A stretch of 25,438 nucleotides of DNA from the IMG/VR virus record IMGVR_UViG_3300030061_003881, positions 1 to 25,438 of that record; one strand, given 5' to 3'. Of this stretch, positions 16,433 through 23,553 are shown piece by piece (the stretch's first letter is position 1; each line of letters starts with the position of its first letter). The notes beneath the pieces are model-generated. The model was not told the origin of the DNA and did no database searches. It saw nothing but the letters and a program-made list of their open reading frames with translations. Made by a program: the position numbers and the translations under genes. This stretch comes from a virus.

Positions 16433-16479
16433 GAGAGGGGTGAGTATATTATCTTTAATTGGAAAAATAAACCCCTCTC
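16433..16479 (-). terminator. Long-loop hairpin, candidate terminator
   Basis: A perfect 9-bp inverted repeat, GAGAGGGGT/ACCCCTCTC, flanks a 29-base A/T-rich loop just after the stop of the 73-residue gene. Only a weak T-rich stretch follows (TTAGTTATTT), so it could be a terminator, a processing site or an mRNA-stabilising hairpin. Confidence 0.6.
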
Positions 16480-16486
16480 AAAGCTA

Positions 16487-16708
16487 TTATGTTATCTCTT
16501 CTTTTATGAAATCACCATCATCATCTATAGTAATCCTATACCTTTTCCCTGAAGGAGAATTGAGGATAATCCCTTTAGTTGAATCTGTTATTTCTATGTC
16601 TTGATCTGTCTGAGAACCTATTTTAGTATCTATGCGAGCTTCTAAATAATTTTTTAGTTCCTGCATTTTGGTACCCATAAAGGCTCCTACATCTGATAAT
16701 ATACTCAT
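16487..16708 (-). CDS. Small hypothetical protein beside the sheath gene
   Basis: The 73-residue product has an N-terminal helix (about 1-30, LSDVGAFMGTKMQELKNYLE) and a C-terminal beta segment, GIILNSPSGKRYRITIDDDG. It is acidic at its end and has no membrane segment. The terminal segment resembles small virion-associated proteins of other marine phages, but I cannot assign a function. It is punctuated on both sides: a UUCG terminator and the 9-mer motif lie upstream, and a 9-bp hairpin lies downstream, so it appears to be a single-gene transcription unit. Confidence 0.7.
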   Translation of the reverse strand: MSILSDVGAFMGTKMQELKNYLEARIDTKIGSQTDQDIEITDSTKGIILNSPSGKRYRITIDDDGDFIKEEIT

Positions 16709-16738
16709 ATGACCTGTTTGGTAAAAACATTAATATGG

Positions 16739-16747
16739 TATAAATAT
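16739..16747 (-). promoter_or_regulatory. Late-gene motif ATATTTATA
   Basis: This copy is 30 bases before the ATG of the 73-residue gene and about 20 bases downstream of a strong terminator, again the place for a promoter. Confidence 0.65.
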
Positions 16748-16760
16748 GTAAAATTTAGTC

Positions 16761-16787
16761 AAAAAAAAGGGGAACCGAAGTTCCCCT
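16761..16787 (-). terminator. Rho-independent terminator with UUCG tetraloop after the Ala-rich gene triplet
   Basis: The coding strand has an 8-bp stem, AGGGGAAC/GTTCCCCT, closing a TTCG tetraloop with a C-G closing pair, followed by seven T. It ends the three-gene unit that starts at 18320. Confidence 0.92.
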
Positions 16788-16843
16788 ATTTAATTATTAT
16801 ATAGTTAAAAAACTATAAATTAATTATTTGTATTAGAGTTAGA

Positions 16844-17302
16844 TTATGCTGCTCCACCTGAAAATGGTGCGTCTGTGTCTAAACCATCAAATTCACTATC
16901 CATTTCTGCTACACTACCCCATACAGCTTTTTCAGCATCTAATGCTGCGTCAACTGCTGTTTGTACAGCTGCTGCTTTAGCTATTACTTCTACTTTCATC
17001 TCATCCATTTCTGTTTTTAACTCATCTAAAGATCTATATGCATCTGCGGCTGAAACATTTTTTACTATGTTTATTTTACTTGCCCATGCATCATCTCCAG
17101 CAGTTATGATATCTTCATATTGTCCTTGTTTTGTATCATAATCAGACTCTACTGCTGATACGTGTCCAGCTTGTGCTTCCTCTAATGATGTTTTTCTAGC
17201 GTTTCCGACATTATCAATACTTACAACGTTACTAGCCATTGCAGCTTCTCTTGTTTTAAGTCTTGTAGCTATTTTTTCTGCTATTAATTCTATTTGATTC
17301 AT
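16844..17302 (-). CDS. Ala-rich helical protein, third member of a tandem triplet
   Basis: The 152-residue product is nearly all helix, Ala- and Glu/Asp-rich, with no Cys and few aromatics. QYEDIITAGDDAWASK in the middle and SLDEL lines up with DYKDVTTGEDAVANA and SLDDL in the protein encoded at 17871-18320, and both end in a D/NSEF segment. The C-terminus is a short Gly/Ala tail (FSGGAA). It lacks its own 9-mer motif and is probably cotranscribed with the two genes before it, ending at the UUCG terminator. Location between fibre and sheath genes suggests a virion or assembly role, perhaps an elongated coiled coil. The family is unknown to me. Confidence 0.72.
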   Translation of the reverse strand: MNQIELIAEKIATRLKTREAAMASNVVSIDNVGNARKTSLEEAQAGHVSAVESDYDTKQGQYEDIITAGDDAWASKINIVKNVSAADAYRSLDELKTEMDEMKVEVIAKAAAVQTAVDAALDAEKAVWGSVAEMDSEFDGLDTDAPFSGGAA

Positions 17303-17339
17303 TTTGATATAATTTTAAATGTTATTCTATTGTTTAATT

Positions 17340-17831
17340 TTATGCTGCTCCGTTACCAGCTCCGTTACCAGCTCCGTTACCATTAGCACCGTTACCTGAT
17401 CCAACTCCAGCAAATCCATTATCAAAATCACTTGAATCTCCTAATTCATCTTTCCAATCTTGTAGATCAGATGCTTCTTGAGATAAAAGTGCAGTTATAT
17501 TTGTGTTTTGTTGGTCATCAAAAGCAACTAATACTGCTGTTGCCTCTGCTAAACCTTCAAATTTTGCTGTGTTAGCATCTACTGTATCTTCAACATATGC
17601 TAAATCTGCATTCATTGCTGATGTTTTTTGTGCTCTAGCTGTAGCGTTATCTGCTAATTTAGCTTGTACTGCAGCTTCATGTGCTGATAATGTTAAAAGA
17701 TATGAATCATCAGATGCTGATAATTTTCCGAAGTTTTCTACTCCTTTATTTTCCATATCTTGATTATGCTGTGTTAGCATAGCTGTTGCTTTATTTACTG
17801 TTAATACAGCTAAGTCTCTTAATCCTGCCAT
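17340..17831 (-). CDS. Ala-rich helical protein with Gly/Asn repeat tail, second member of triplet
   Basis: The 163-residue product is an Ala-rich helical rod up to about residue 125. A WKDELGDSSDFDNGF segment follows, comparable in place to the ends of its two neighbours. The last 20 residues are a Gly-Asn-Gly-Ala repeat made by a 12-base tandem repeat in the DNA. There is no Cys and only one Trp. The A/T-rich leader (ATAACATTTAAAATTA, then CAAAATG) is nearly the same as that of the next gene, as expected if gene and leader were duplicated together. Function is unknown; an elongated structural protein with a flexible tail is the simplest reading. Confidence 0.72.
   Translation of the reverse strand: MAGLRDLAVLTVNKATAMLTQHNQDMENKGVENFGKLSASDDSYLLTLSAHEAAVQAKLADNATARAQKTSAMNADLAYVEDTVDANTAKFEGLAEATAVLVAFDDQQNTNITALLSQEASDLQDWKDELGDSSDFDNGFAGVGSGNGANGNGAGNGAGNGAA
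17347..17396 (-). repeat. 12-base tandem repeat encoding a Gly/Asn/Ala tail
   Basis: Three exact copies of GCTCCGTTACCA (+ strand) at 17347-17382 are followed by a degenerate fourth. They encode the C-terminal NGAG-type repeats of the second Ala-rich protein. Copy number could vary by replication slippage. Confidence 0.9.
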
Positions 17832-17870
17832 TTTGTTTAATTTTAAATGTTATTAATTTGTTTAATTTTA

Positions 17871-18320
17871 TTATGCTACTGTCTCGAACTCTGAATTGAA
17901 TTGTGCAGTGAAATCAGCTGGTGTTCCTGTTTCTGTAGCAAATTCATTAATATCAGCTATGATTTCAGCTTGTTTTGTATTAAGAAGAGTTACTAAAGTA
18001 CCTCCTTCTGCAGAAATTTGTGCTCCTATAGTAACTGCTTCTGATCCTCCCTCTGCGAATAAATCGTCAAGAGAAGCTTCTGCTGTTGAATACATTGCAT
18101 TAGCTACTGCATCTTCACCTGTAGTAACATCTTTGTAATCCTCAGTATGACTTGTATATTGAGCATTTGCTGCTGCTTGTGCTTTAGTCATTAGTCTTTG
18201 ATGTTCTGCATTTAATTCTGCTAATTTAGTAGCATATTTTGCACTAAATGAACCATTCATGGAAGCTTCCATGTCCTGGATTTTTGCCCCTAGTCTATAA
18301 AAATATGATTGTTGTGACAT
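17871..18320 (-). CDS. Ala-rich helical protein, first member of a tandem triplet
   Basis: The 149-residue product is predicted mostly helical and is rich in Ala, Glu and Thr. The N-terminus is SYFYRLGAKIQDMEASM and the centre has DYKDVTTGEDAVANAMYSTAE, matching the third member of the triplet. The end is ADFTAQFNSEFETVA. It is the first gene of a three-gene unit whose 9-mer motif lies 105 bases upstream, so this unit alone has a long leader. No membrane segment, signal peptide or enzyme motif is visible. Position in the neck-to-sheath stretch suggests a structural or scaffolding role, which is inference. Confidence 0.72.
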   Translation of the reverse strand: MSQQSYFYRLGAKIQDMEASMNGSFSAKYATKLAELNAEHQRLMTKAQAAANAQYTSHTEDYKDVTTGEDAVANAMYSTAEASLDDLFAEGGSEAVTIGAQISAEGGTLVTLLNTKQAEIIADINEFATETGTPADFTAQFNSEFETVA

Positions 18321-18530
18321 ATTATATGTTTTTAATTTTGGTTAATAAAAATGAAACTTAATGTGAAAACAAGCTATACAGAAATGTATAACTTAATTGG
18401 TGTACTTTATAATTTTATGTACGGTTATAAATATTAAAAAATATAAGAAAAATGCAAAAAATATGCAAAAAAATTAAAACAAGTTTTAAATGTTATATTA
18501 AAGTAATATACAGAATTTTATATTAAATTA
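18321..18530 (-). other. 210-base non-coding gap with long leader of the Ala-rich unit
   Basis: No credible gene is present. On the coding strand the gap opens with A/T-rich DNA containing two TTTTTTGCAT repeats, then the ATATTTATA motif at 18426-18434, then about 100 bases of leader. The leader includes a perfect 6-bp hairpin, TATACA-TTTC-TGTATA (18375-18390). The leader could be an untranslated control region. Confidence 0.5.
18426..18434 (-). promoter_or_regulatory. Late-gene motif ATATTTATA, distant copy
   Basis: This is an exact copy of the 9-mer, 105 bases before the ATG at 18320, much further than the 3-30 bases of the other ten copies. Confidence 0.58.
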
Positions 18531-19136
18531 TTAAAAATCATCGAATACACTTTCAAAATCATCCACATCAGACTCGTCAATACTACCTTGTCTTTCCCAT
18601 TTAGTATCATCAAATTCTGATGTAGAGGTATGTGATTCTATACAATTATATAATCTATTATCTGGACCAATAACATCATTACTAACTTCATAATATGTGT
18701 TTGAAGTCCAATCTGTTATACCTGAAGTATGTCCTAGAGCTTTTTCTTGTAGTACATTTATTGTTATTTTAATTTCTTGAGTAGTACTACCTAATTGGTT
18801 AGTAATTCCTATACATTCAAATGTAAGATAATTTACATTTCCTGCTGCAAATTTACCTGAATTTTCTAGAATAACAAATTGAGTATTACCTGCTAGAAAA
18901 TTTTGGTTCACTTGATCCAATTCGTATCCATCTATTTTTATACTCGCAGTTGAGGTGTATAATCTAATATGGCATGTTTTACCAGGGGATAATTTTAAAA
19001 GACCAGCTAAATGCCCTTCATTACCATTAAATTTGTTTTTATGGTCAGAGTTATCTTTATCAAGAACTCTAAAGTCTATAGCCCTATCTTGAAAAATTAC
19101 TCGAGTTTCTTCTTTTATTTGATTTGGATTATACAT
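18531..19136 (-). CDS. Putative fibre-associated protein with C-terminal chitin-binding-like module
   Basis: I chose the ATG at 19136 (MYNPNQIKEE...), giving 201 residues. A longer frame begins at 19181 but would overlap the fibre gene by 32 bases and place the late motif inside the coding region. Residues 10-130 look beta-rich and virion-like (HIRLYTSTASIKIDGYEL, FVILENSGKF). Residues 143-180 match the carbohydrate-binding module 5/12 pattern: DWTSNTYYEVSNDVI, LYNCIESHTS and DTKW. The end is very acidic (DESDVDDFESVFDDF). Such modules on phage fibres and decoration proteins can bind polysaccharide. The gene follows the large fibre gene directly, so it may be a tip, adaptor or accessory fibre. 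Sugar binding is inferred from the pattern only. Confidence 0.7.
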   Translation of the reverse strand: MYNPNQIKEETRVIFQDRAIDFRVLDKDNSDHKNKFNGNEGHLAGLLKLSPGKTCHIRLYTSTASIKIDGYELDQVNQNFLAGNTQFVILENSGKFAAGNVNYLTFECIGITNQLGSTTQEIKITINVLQEKALGHTSGITDWTSNTYYEVSNDVIGPDNRLYNCIESHTSTSEFDDTKWERQGSIDESDVDDFESVFDDF

Positions 19137-19141
19137 TCTGT

Positions 19142-19150
19142 TATAAATAT
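19142..19150 (-). promoter_or_regulatory. Late-gene motif ATATTTATA overlapping the fibre stop codon
   Basis: This is an exact copy of the 9-mer. It shares a base with the fibre gene's TAA and ends 5 bases before the ATG chosen for the next gene, which supports that start. Confidence 0.58.
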
Positions 19151-21876
19151 TAGAAAATAAACCAATTAGTTCCTCCATCACTTACTACAGAAATAGCTTC
19201 ATATTGTATATCTAAAGCAGTAGTATTACTAGCTGCTCCATCTATTGTATCTGCTCCTTGACATTGTAATGTAACTGTATTTGCATTTGAATTTTCTGTT
19301 AATTTTAATTTTATTTCTCTACCTGGGTATGTGGCTGCATCTGGTAGATTTACTATAACATCTGATGTTAAAGGATTTATTAATACAAATTGTTGGGTTC
19401 CTGTTAATGTGTAGGGTGAATCTGTGTGGTCTATTGAAACTGTTCCTGTATTTAAAAGTGAGCCTGAGATTGTAAGTGAACCTGATATTATAGCATCTCC
19501 ATCATATGGAAATGGATCTGTTTCTATGCCTGTTAATTGAGATCCATCACCTAAATATGTTCCAAAGGATGCTGTTGAGGCTGCACTTGAAGATACATTA
19601 CCATATGCTGTTATATCAGCATTATTAGAAGAATTACCTATAAATATTTTATTATATGTAGAATTACCTATATTTAATTGGCTGTTCATAGGAACTGAAC
19701 CTAAAACTTCATTGGTTAGTCCACTTTCTTTTATATAAAATGTTTTTCCTGCTATAGTGCTAGATGCTGTTATAGCACCATCTACAATAAGATTACTTCC
19801 TATAGGCAGATCACCATTTGATCCTGATAATTCAGTAACTCCATAGATTCTATGATTAATCATTCCAAGATCAACCCTAGCAATCATTTGGCCTGTTGAT
19901 AAAGTTATTTCAGGAGATCCTCCTGCTGCAAGTTGGAGTTGTAAATCTCCAGGACCTGAAGAATACATTCCTGTACCTCCATCTTCATAAAATGTAAATG
20001 AAGGTTCATTAGCAGAACCCCCCGCTTGAGCTACAAACCTACTGGCTGATATATCACCACTTGCACTTATATTACCTTCTACTTCTAAACTCTGATGTGA
20101 AATATTTTGATTATCTTCAAGGGTAAATTTATTAATATTAAACCTTCTAAAATGTAAATCATCACTTGTCTGTGTGCCTATTATACCACCTGCAATTTCA
20201 CTTGCTATAATTTCTACTTCAGCTGCACCTCCATCTCTAGAAAATCTACCATCTCTAACACGTAAATCACTACCACTTATGTCTCCAACCCTATTAACAT
20301 GAAATACACTAGTACCTAAAATATTATTACCTTGAAATAAATTTAAATCATAATTTGGTTCTGCCTCAACATGAACCATTGCTGATGCTGTATAATATTG
20401 TTGAAATCCAAATCCTTTACTTTGGTTTAAGTTAATTGCTAAAGATCCAGATTTACATACTCTAAAAGGTATTGAAGCATCATTTCCTGTACCTGTACTA
20501 TCATCTTGAATTTGAAGATATACATTATTTGGATTTCTTAAATAACCGTCATCACCAGATCCAGTTGCACCGGGTACAGGTGAGCCTGATACTACAAGTC
20601 TCATACCTGAGGCTTGGTTGTATTTACCATCACTTCTTTGATATCCCTGGGCTGCAGAGTTTAGGTAAAATTGTTGTTTTGCATATGTACCATCTGATAT
20701 AAATTGACCCCCTATTTGAGCCATATAATATTTATAGAAAGGTCTAGAGTTAGAACCTATAAAAGGTGCTGAGGTTATACCTGCTGATACTGGGAGTATT
20801 CCATGTCCAACAAATTTAATACTTCCTGTGTAGTCAGGATAAGGACCACTAGTAAATACTTGACCATCACTTTGAAATATAACATTGCCAGAGTCTCCAT
20901 CATTTCTAGATAATATAATTTTTGAAGATGAAACTCTGCTTTCTATTAATAATGTTGGGTCACCATCATCAAAGAAAAAATCTAATCTATTATCATTTGG
21001 GTCACTTTTATCTGTTTCAGTTATAGTAAATGCTGAACCTGAGGGGATAGCTATATCTACTGAGCCTGATATTTGTAATGAACCCGTTGATATTATATTA
21101 CCTTTTACATCTAAGGTTACATCTGATGAACCTGATATTACTAATTCATTTGTACCAGCTGTATGTCTTAAAGATACTAAATCTATATCAGGGGTAGTAT
21201 TTACACCAAAACCTATTTTATCTCCAGTATTAATATAAAGATTTTTCCATCTTCTATTATAAAATCCTAAATCCATTTGATTACCAACCTTGGGGCTAAA
21301 GCTGGTTCCTATAGTAACACCATAATCAGTCCCCCCTGAATTTCTTGTGATTTCACCTTGTGAATTATATGTTGTTCCTGTACTAGCTCCTCCAGTTTTT
21401 AAATGTAATAGACTTGTAGCACTTCTAGCTGTAATTGTTAGTGTTGGATCTTGTTGATCATATGCAAAATCTAAACGATTTGTATAGGCAGCTTCTGCGT
21501 CTTCTTCTATAACTGAAAATGCTGAACCGGATGCGAGTGATATAGTAGTTGATCCACTTACTTTAAGTGAACCTGAAATTTGTAAGTCATTTGTAGTAGC
21601 ATAGTAAGAGCCAGTTTCTGAAAATATTCCACTTCCACCTGTTCCTCCATTTAAAGCATATGAAGCTGTAATAGCATAAGAAGCAGTATCAGCATATGAA
21701 GATGATACTTCTTTTACTATTTCATGTGAAGCTGATAAAGCATAAGATGCTGATACAGCATACTGTGAGTATGAAGAGGTTGAAGCATAACTAGAGGATA
21801 AGACTGAATCGCCTCCAGTTCCACCCCCAGAGTTAACACTTATATTACTGTCTACAAATCTTACTTGTTGTGCCAT
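19150..21876 (-). CDS. Large tail/neck fibre protein
   Basis: The 908-residue product is rich in Ser, Gly, Thr and Asp and contains hardly any Cys. Residues 27-75 hold repeats of the type SASYAL/TASYAI, common near the start of fibres in marine T4-like phages. Two copies of a roughly 50-residue unit lie at about 98-150 and 266-314: ISGS, then SGSAF, then NRLDF and DPTL-I. NRRWKNLYI near 208-215 is another common fibre motif. The last 80 residues (from TGTQQFVLINP to GGTNWFIF) look like a receptor-binding or trimer tip. No S74 chaperone domain is seen. The gene sits between the tail completion and sheath genes, not with baseplate genes, so a neck fibre (whisker-like) and a tail fibre are both possible. 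Confidence 0.75.
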   Translation of the reverse strand: MAQQVRFVDSNISVNSGGGTGGDSVLSSSYASTSSYSQYAVSASYALSASHEIVKEVSSSYADTASYAITASYALNGGTGGSGIFSETGSYYATTNDLQISGSLKVSGSTTISLASGSAFSVIEEDAEAAYTNRLDFAYDQQDPTLTITARSATSLLHLKTGGASTGTTYNSQGEITRNSGGTDYGVTIGTSFSPKVGNQMDLGFYNRRWKNLYINTGDKIGFGVNTTPDIDLVSLRHTAGTNELVISGSSDVTLDVKGNIISTGSLQISGSVDIAIPSGSAFTITETDKSDPNDNRLDFFFDDGDPTLLIESRVSSSKIILSRNDGDSGNVIFQSDGQVFTSGPYPDYTGSIKFVGHGILPVSAGITSAPFIGSNSRPFYKYYMAQIGGQFISDGTYAKQQFYLNSAAQGYQRSDGKYNQASGMRLVVSGSPVPGATGSGDDGYLRNPNNVYLQIQDDSTGTGNDASIPFRVCKSGSLAINLNQSKGFGFQQYYTASAMVHVEAEPNYDLNLFQGNNILGTSVFHVNRVGDISGSDLRVRDGRFSRDGGAAEVEIIASEIAGGIIGTQTSDDLHFRRFNINKFTLEDNQNISHQSLEVEGNISASGDISASRFVAQAGGSANEPSFTFYEDGGTGMYSSGPGDLQLQLAAGGSPEITLSTGQMIARVDLGMINHRIYGVTELSGSNGDLPIGSNLIVDGAITASSTIAGKTFYIKESGLTNEVLGSVPMNSQLNIGNSTYNKIFIGNSSNNADITAYGNVSSSAASTASFGTYLGDGSQLTGIETDPFPYDGDAIISGSLTISGSLLNTGTVSIDHTDSPYTLTGTQQFVLINPLTSDVIVNLPDAATYPGREIKLKLTENSNANTVTLQCQGADTIDGAASNTTALDIQYEAISVVSDGGTNWFIF
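20935..21585 (-). repeat. Duplicated fibre unit (two protein-level copies)
   Basis: The copies lie at about 21427-21585 and 20935-21081 (residues 98-150 and 266-314). Both carry LQISGS, SGSAF, an acidic linker, NRLDF and DPTL in the same order. The copies are too diverged to be recent. Confidence 0.6.
21652..21798 (-). repeat. SASYA-type repeats in the fibre N-terminus
   Basis: Residues 27-75 contain SSYAST, SQYAVSASYALSAS and SSYADTASYAITASYAL, about six copies of a Ser/Thr-Tyr-Ala unit. These probably form a repetitive beta or collagen-like shaft start. Confidence 0.65.
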
Positions 21877-21893
21877 TTAGTTTTTTTTATAAT

Positions 21894-21902
21894 TATAAAT
21901 AT
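21894..21902 (-). promoter_or_regulatory. Late-gene motif ATATTTATA
   Basis: This is an exact copy of the 9-mer, 17 bases before the fibre ATG. It overlaps the stop codon of the gp15-like gene by one base. Confidence 0.62.
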
Positions 21903-22996
21903 TAACCATTTGATATAGTTGGTACCCCTCCATTATTCCATATTACACCTGCTACTAAAGGATCTGATGTTGGTAAATCACTTAAAGAAGTATATAAAGG
22001 TGGTGTTGGATCATTTGGAAAACTAACAGGGGAAGTTCCTAAACTTACTCTACCTGCTGGGTTGTTTCTAGTTCTACCATCTGGTGCTGATGTTGGGTCT
22101 GCTTCGTATCTTTCATCTCTAGAATCTGTCTCCATTTGAAATACAATCTTTGATTTTTCATTATATTTCTTTACAGCTTCCATATCCTTTTGTATTACTT
22201 CAGGAATTATATAACCATACATTTTTATATCAAATGTACCTCTTACTAATCTTTCTTGACTTTGTTGTAATTCTGTAACTGTAGTAAAATTATCTATTCG
22301 AGCTCTAAACTTAAAACGTTCAGGATTACCCCAATATGAATCAGAAGCGTAATTTATTGCCTCTATTATTTTATTTAGTTGTTCTACATAATAAGTTTGA
22401 ACTATGCAAGTATAAGTTAAATTAACCCAGTCTGGTATAACATTTGTTATAAATTGTTTTGTTGGTACTCTATTATTAAGTAAATTAAAATTACTATAAA
22501 AATTTTTATCATTGTATGCTTTCTGCCATGAAGTATATAAATTAGGACTATTAGCATCTAATTTTCTTGATAATGTTCTATTTTTTTCAATTGAATTCCT
22601 TTTGAACATTATAATAGGATTCATTATAGCTCCTTTTTTATCTCTATAGTATCCATCTTTTTGTACTGATTTCCACCTTTCAGGTGAACCATATATAATA
22701 GGAACTGGTATACGTTCTCCATTTTGAACTACTGATGGCTGGATAACATTTTGGAAATAATACATTATAGACTCATCTATATCTTGTATTCCTATTGAAA
22801 ATGGTTTAACTGTATCTCCTTTAAAGGACATCTTAGTAGACCTATTAAAAGGAATATTTGCTTGATTATTTGGATTAAATTGTCCTCCTTCAGCAGCATC
22901 ATTAGGATTACCATATTCAGATGAAGATGGTGTTTGTAAATCCTTAGATATTTCTTTTTGGGATTTAGGTACTGGTTTTCTATAGTTTTTAGCCAT
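21902..22996 (-). CDS. gp15: Proximal tail sheath stabiliser/tail completion protein gp15
   Basis: The product has 364 residues; T4 gp15 has 272. The first 65 residues are a polar, Asn/Pro/Ser-rich extension missing from T4. The core begins with a helix (DIDESIMYYFQNVIQPSVV) and RIPVPIIYGSPERWKS, equivalent to the T4 'IRVPITYASKEHF' segment. It continues with PIIMFKRN (about 130), VNLTYTCIVQTYYVEQLNKI (about 190-210) and RGTFDIKMYGYIIP near 260, also as in gp15. In T4 gp15 forms the hexamer that caps the tube and sheath and docks to the gp13/gp14 neck. The C-terminal 70 residues are disordered-looking. It overlaps the gp14-like gene by 8 bases, so the two are likely coupled. Confidence 0.85.
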   Translation of the reverse strand: MAKNYRKPVPKSQKEISKDLQTPSSSEYGNPNDAAEGGQFNPNNQANIPFNRSTKMSFKGDTVKPFSIGIQDIDESIMYYFQNVIQPSVVQNGERIPVPIIYGSPERWKSVQKDGYYRDKKGAIMNPIIMFKRNSIEKNRTLSRKLDANSPNLYTSWQKAYNDKNFYSNFNLLNNRVPTKQFITNVIPDWVNLTYTCIVQTYYVEQLNKIIEAINYASDSYWGNPERFKFRARIDNFTTVTELQQSQERLVRGTFDIKMYGYIIPEVIQKDMEAVKKYNEKSKIVFQMETDSRDERYEADPTSAPDGRTRNNPAGRVSLGTSPVSFPNDPTPPLYTSLSDLPTSDPLVAGVIWNNGGVPTISNG

Positions 22997-23552
22997 TAAT
23001 TCTTCCTTTCTCTATTTGTACCTTGTCTACTGGTGTGTAATGAGTTTTGCATATAATTGATAAATCACTACCAAAATTTTCTAATCCTGGATTTATTGGG
23101 TTTTCAGCATAATTATATTCAGGATCTTTACCCATAAAATATTGGTTACCTACAACATCATCTACTTCATAATATCCTCCATAATACATTATTATGTCTC
23201 CTACTTGAGGAACTAAGTCAGCTCCAAAATAATCTCCTTGGTCAAAATCTTTATTAAAATCTAAATTTCTTTGCAATAAATCATCGCGTAAAAACTTGAA
23301 ATCAACATTTCTATAATATTGTACACCAAGTTCATCATCAGGGTATGATTGCGGTTCATGTGATATTAAACAACTTAATATAACACCCCTATAATAATAT
23401 TTTGAACCTGCAGATTCACCATAAAGATTAACCTTAGTTTCATCTAATTTAAATTTATAGTAAACACACTCTTGAGATATAATGTTACCCATCAATTCCC
23501 TATTTACATGCCTAAATAAGCTTATATCTCTTTTTCCACCGTATAAAGCCAT
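22989..23552 (-). CDS. gp14: Neck protein gp14-like (head completion)
   Basis: The product has 187 residues; T4 gp14 has 256. The N-terminal DISLFRHVNRELMGNIISQ is followed by a beta-rich core. PQVGDIIMYYGGYYEVDDVVG at about 133-153 lines up with the T4 gp14 segment 'PKEGDLIYFP...FEINWVEP', the most recognisable part. Gp14 with gp13 forms the neck that plugs the filled head and takes the tail. Order gp13, gp14, gp15 is conserved here, with 1 base between this gene and gp13 and an 8-base overlap with gp15. The shorter length means the T4 C-terminal region is absent. Confidence 0.8.
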   Translation of the reverse strand: MALYGGKRDISLFRHVNRELMGNIISQECVYYKFKLDETKVNLYGESAGSKYYYRGVILSCLISHEPQSYPDDELGVQYYRNVDFKFLRDDLLQRNLDFNKDFDQGDYFGADLVPQVGDIIMYYGGYYEVDDVVGNQYFMGKDPEYNYAENPINPGLENFGSDLSIICKTHYTPVDKVQIEKGRING

Positions 23553-23553
23553 A

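Noticed and set aside
19137-19181. Longer start (MMEELIGLF...) for the 18531 gene
   Set aside because: It would overlap the fibre gene by 32 bases and swallow the late motif; ATG 19136 is better placed.
19639-19647. In-gene ATATTTATA in the fibre
   Set aside because: It is within coding sequence (Lys-Ile-Phe-Ile codons) with no nearby start; expected by chance in A/T-rich DNA.
20728-20736. TATAAATAT on the coding strand inside the fibre gene (true T4 orientation)
   Set aside because: It is a single in-frame occurrence (Tyr-Lys-Tyr codons) with no gene start downstream nearby.
960-21238. Many + strand open frames of 60-117 codons
   Set aside because: They lie wholly opposite well-supported minus-strand genes, have unlikely composition, and form no spaced cluster; they are antisense shadows.
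22997-23015. AGGAAG as a Shine-Dalgarno for the gp15-like gene
   Set aside because: It is coding sequence of the gp14-like C-terminus (Lys-Gly-Arg), and no other start has a comparable box.
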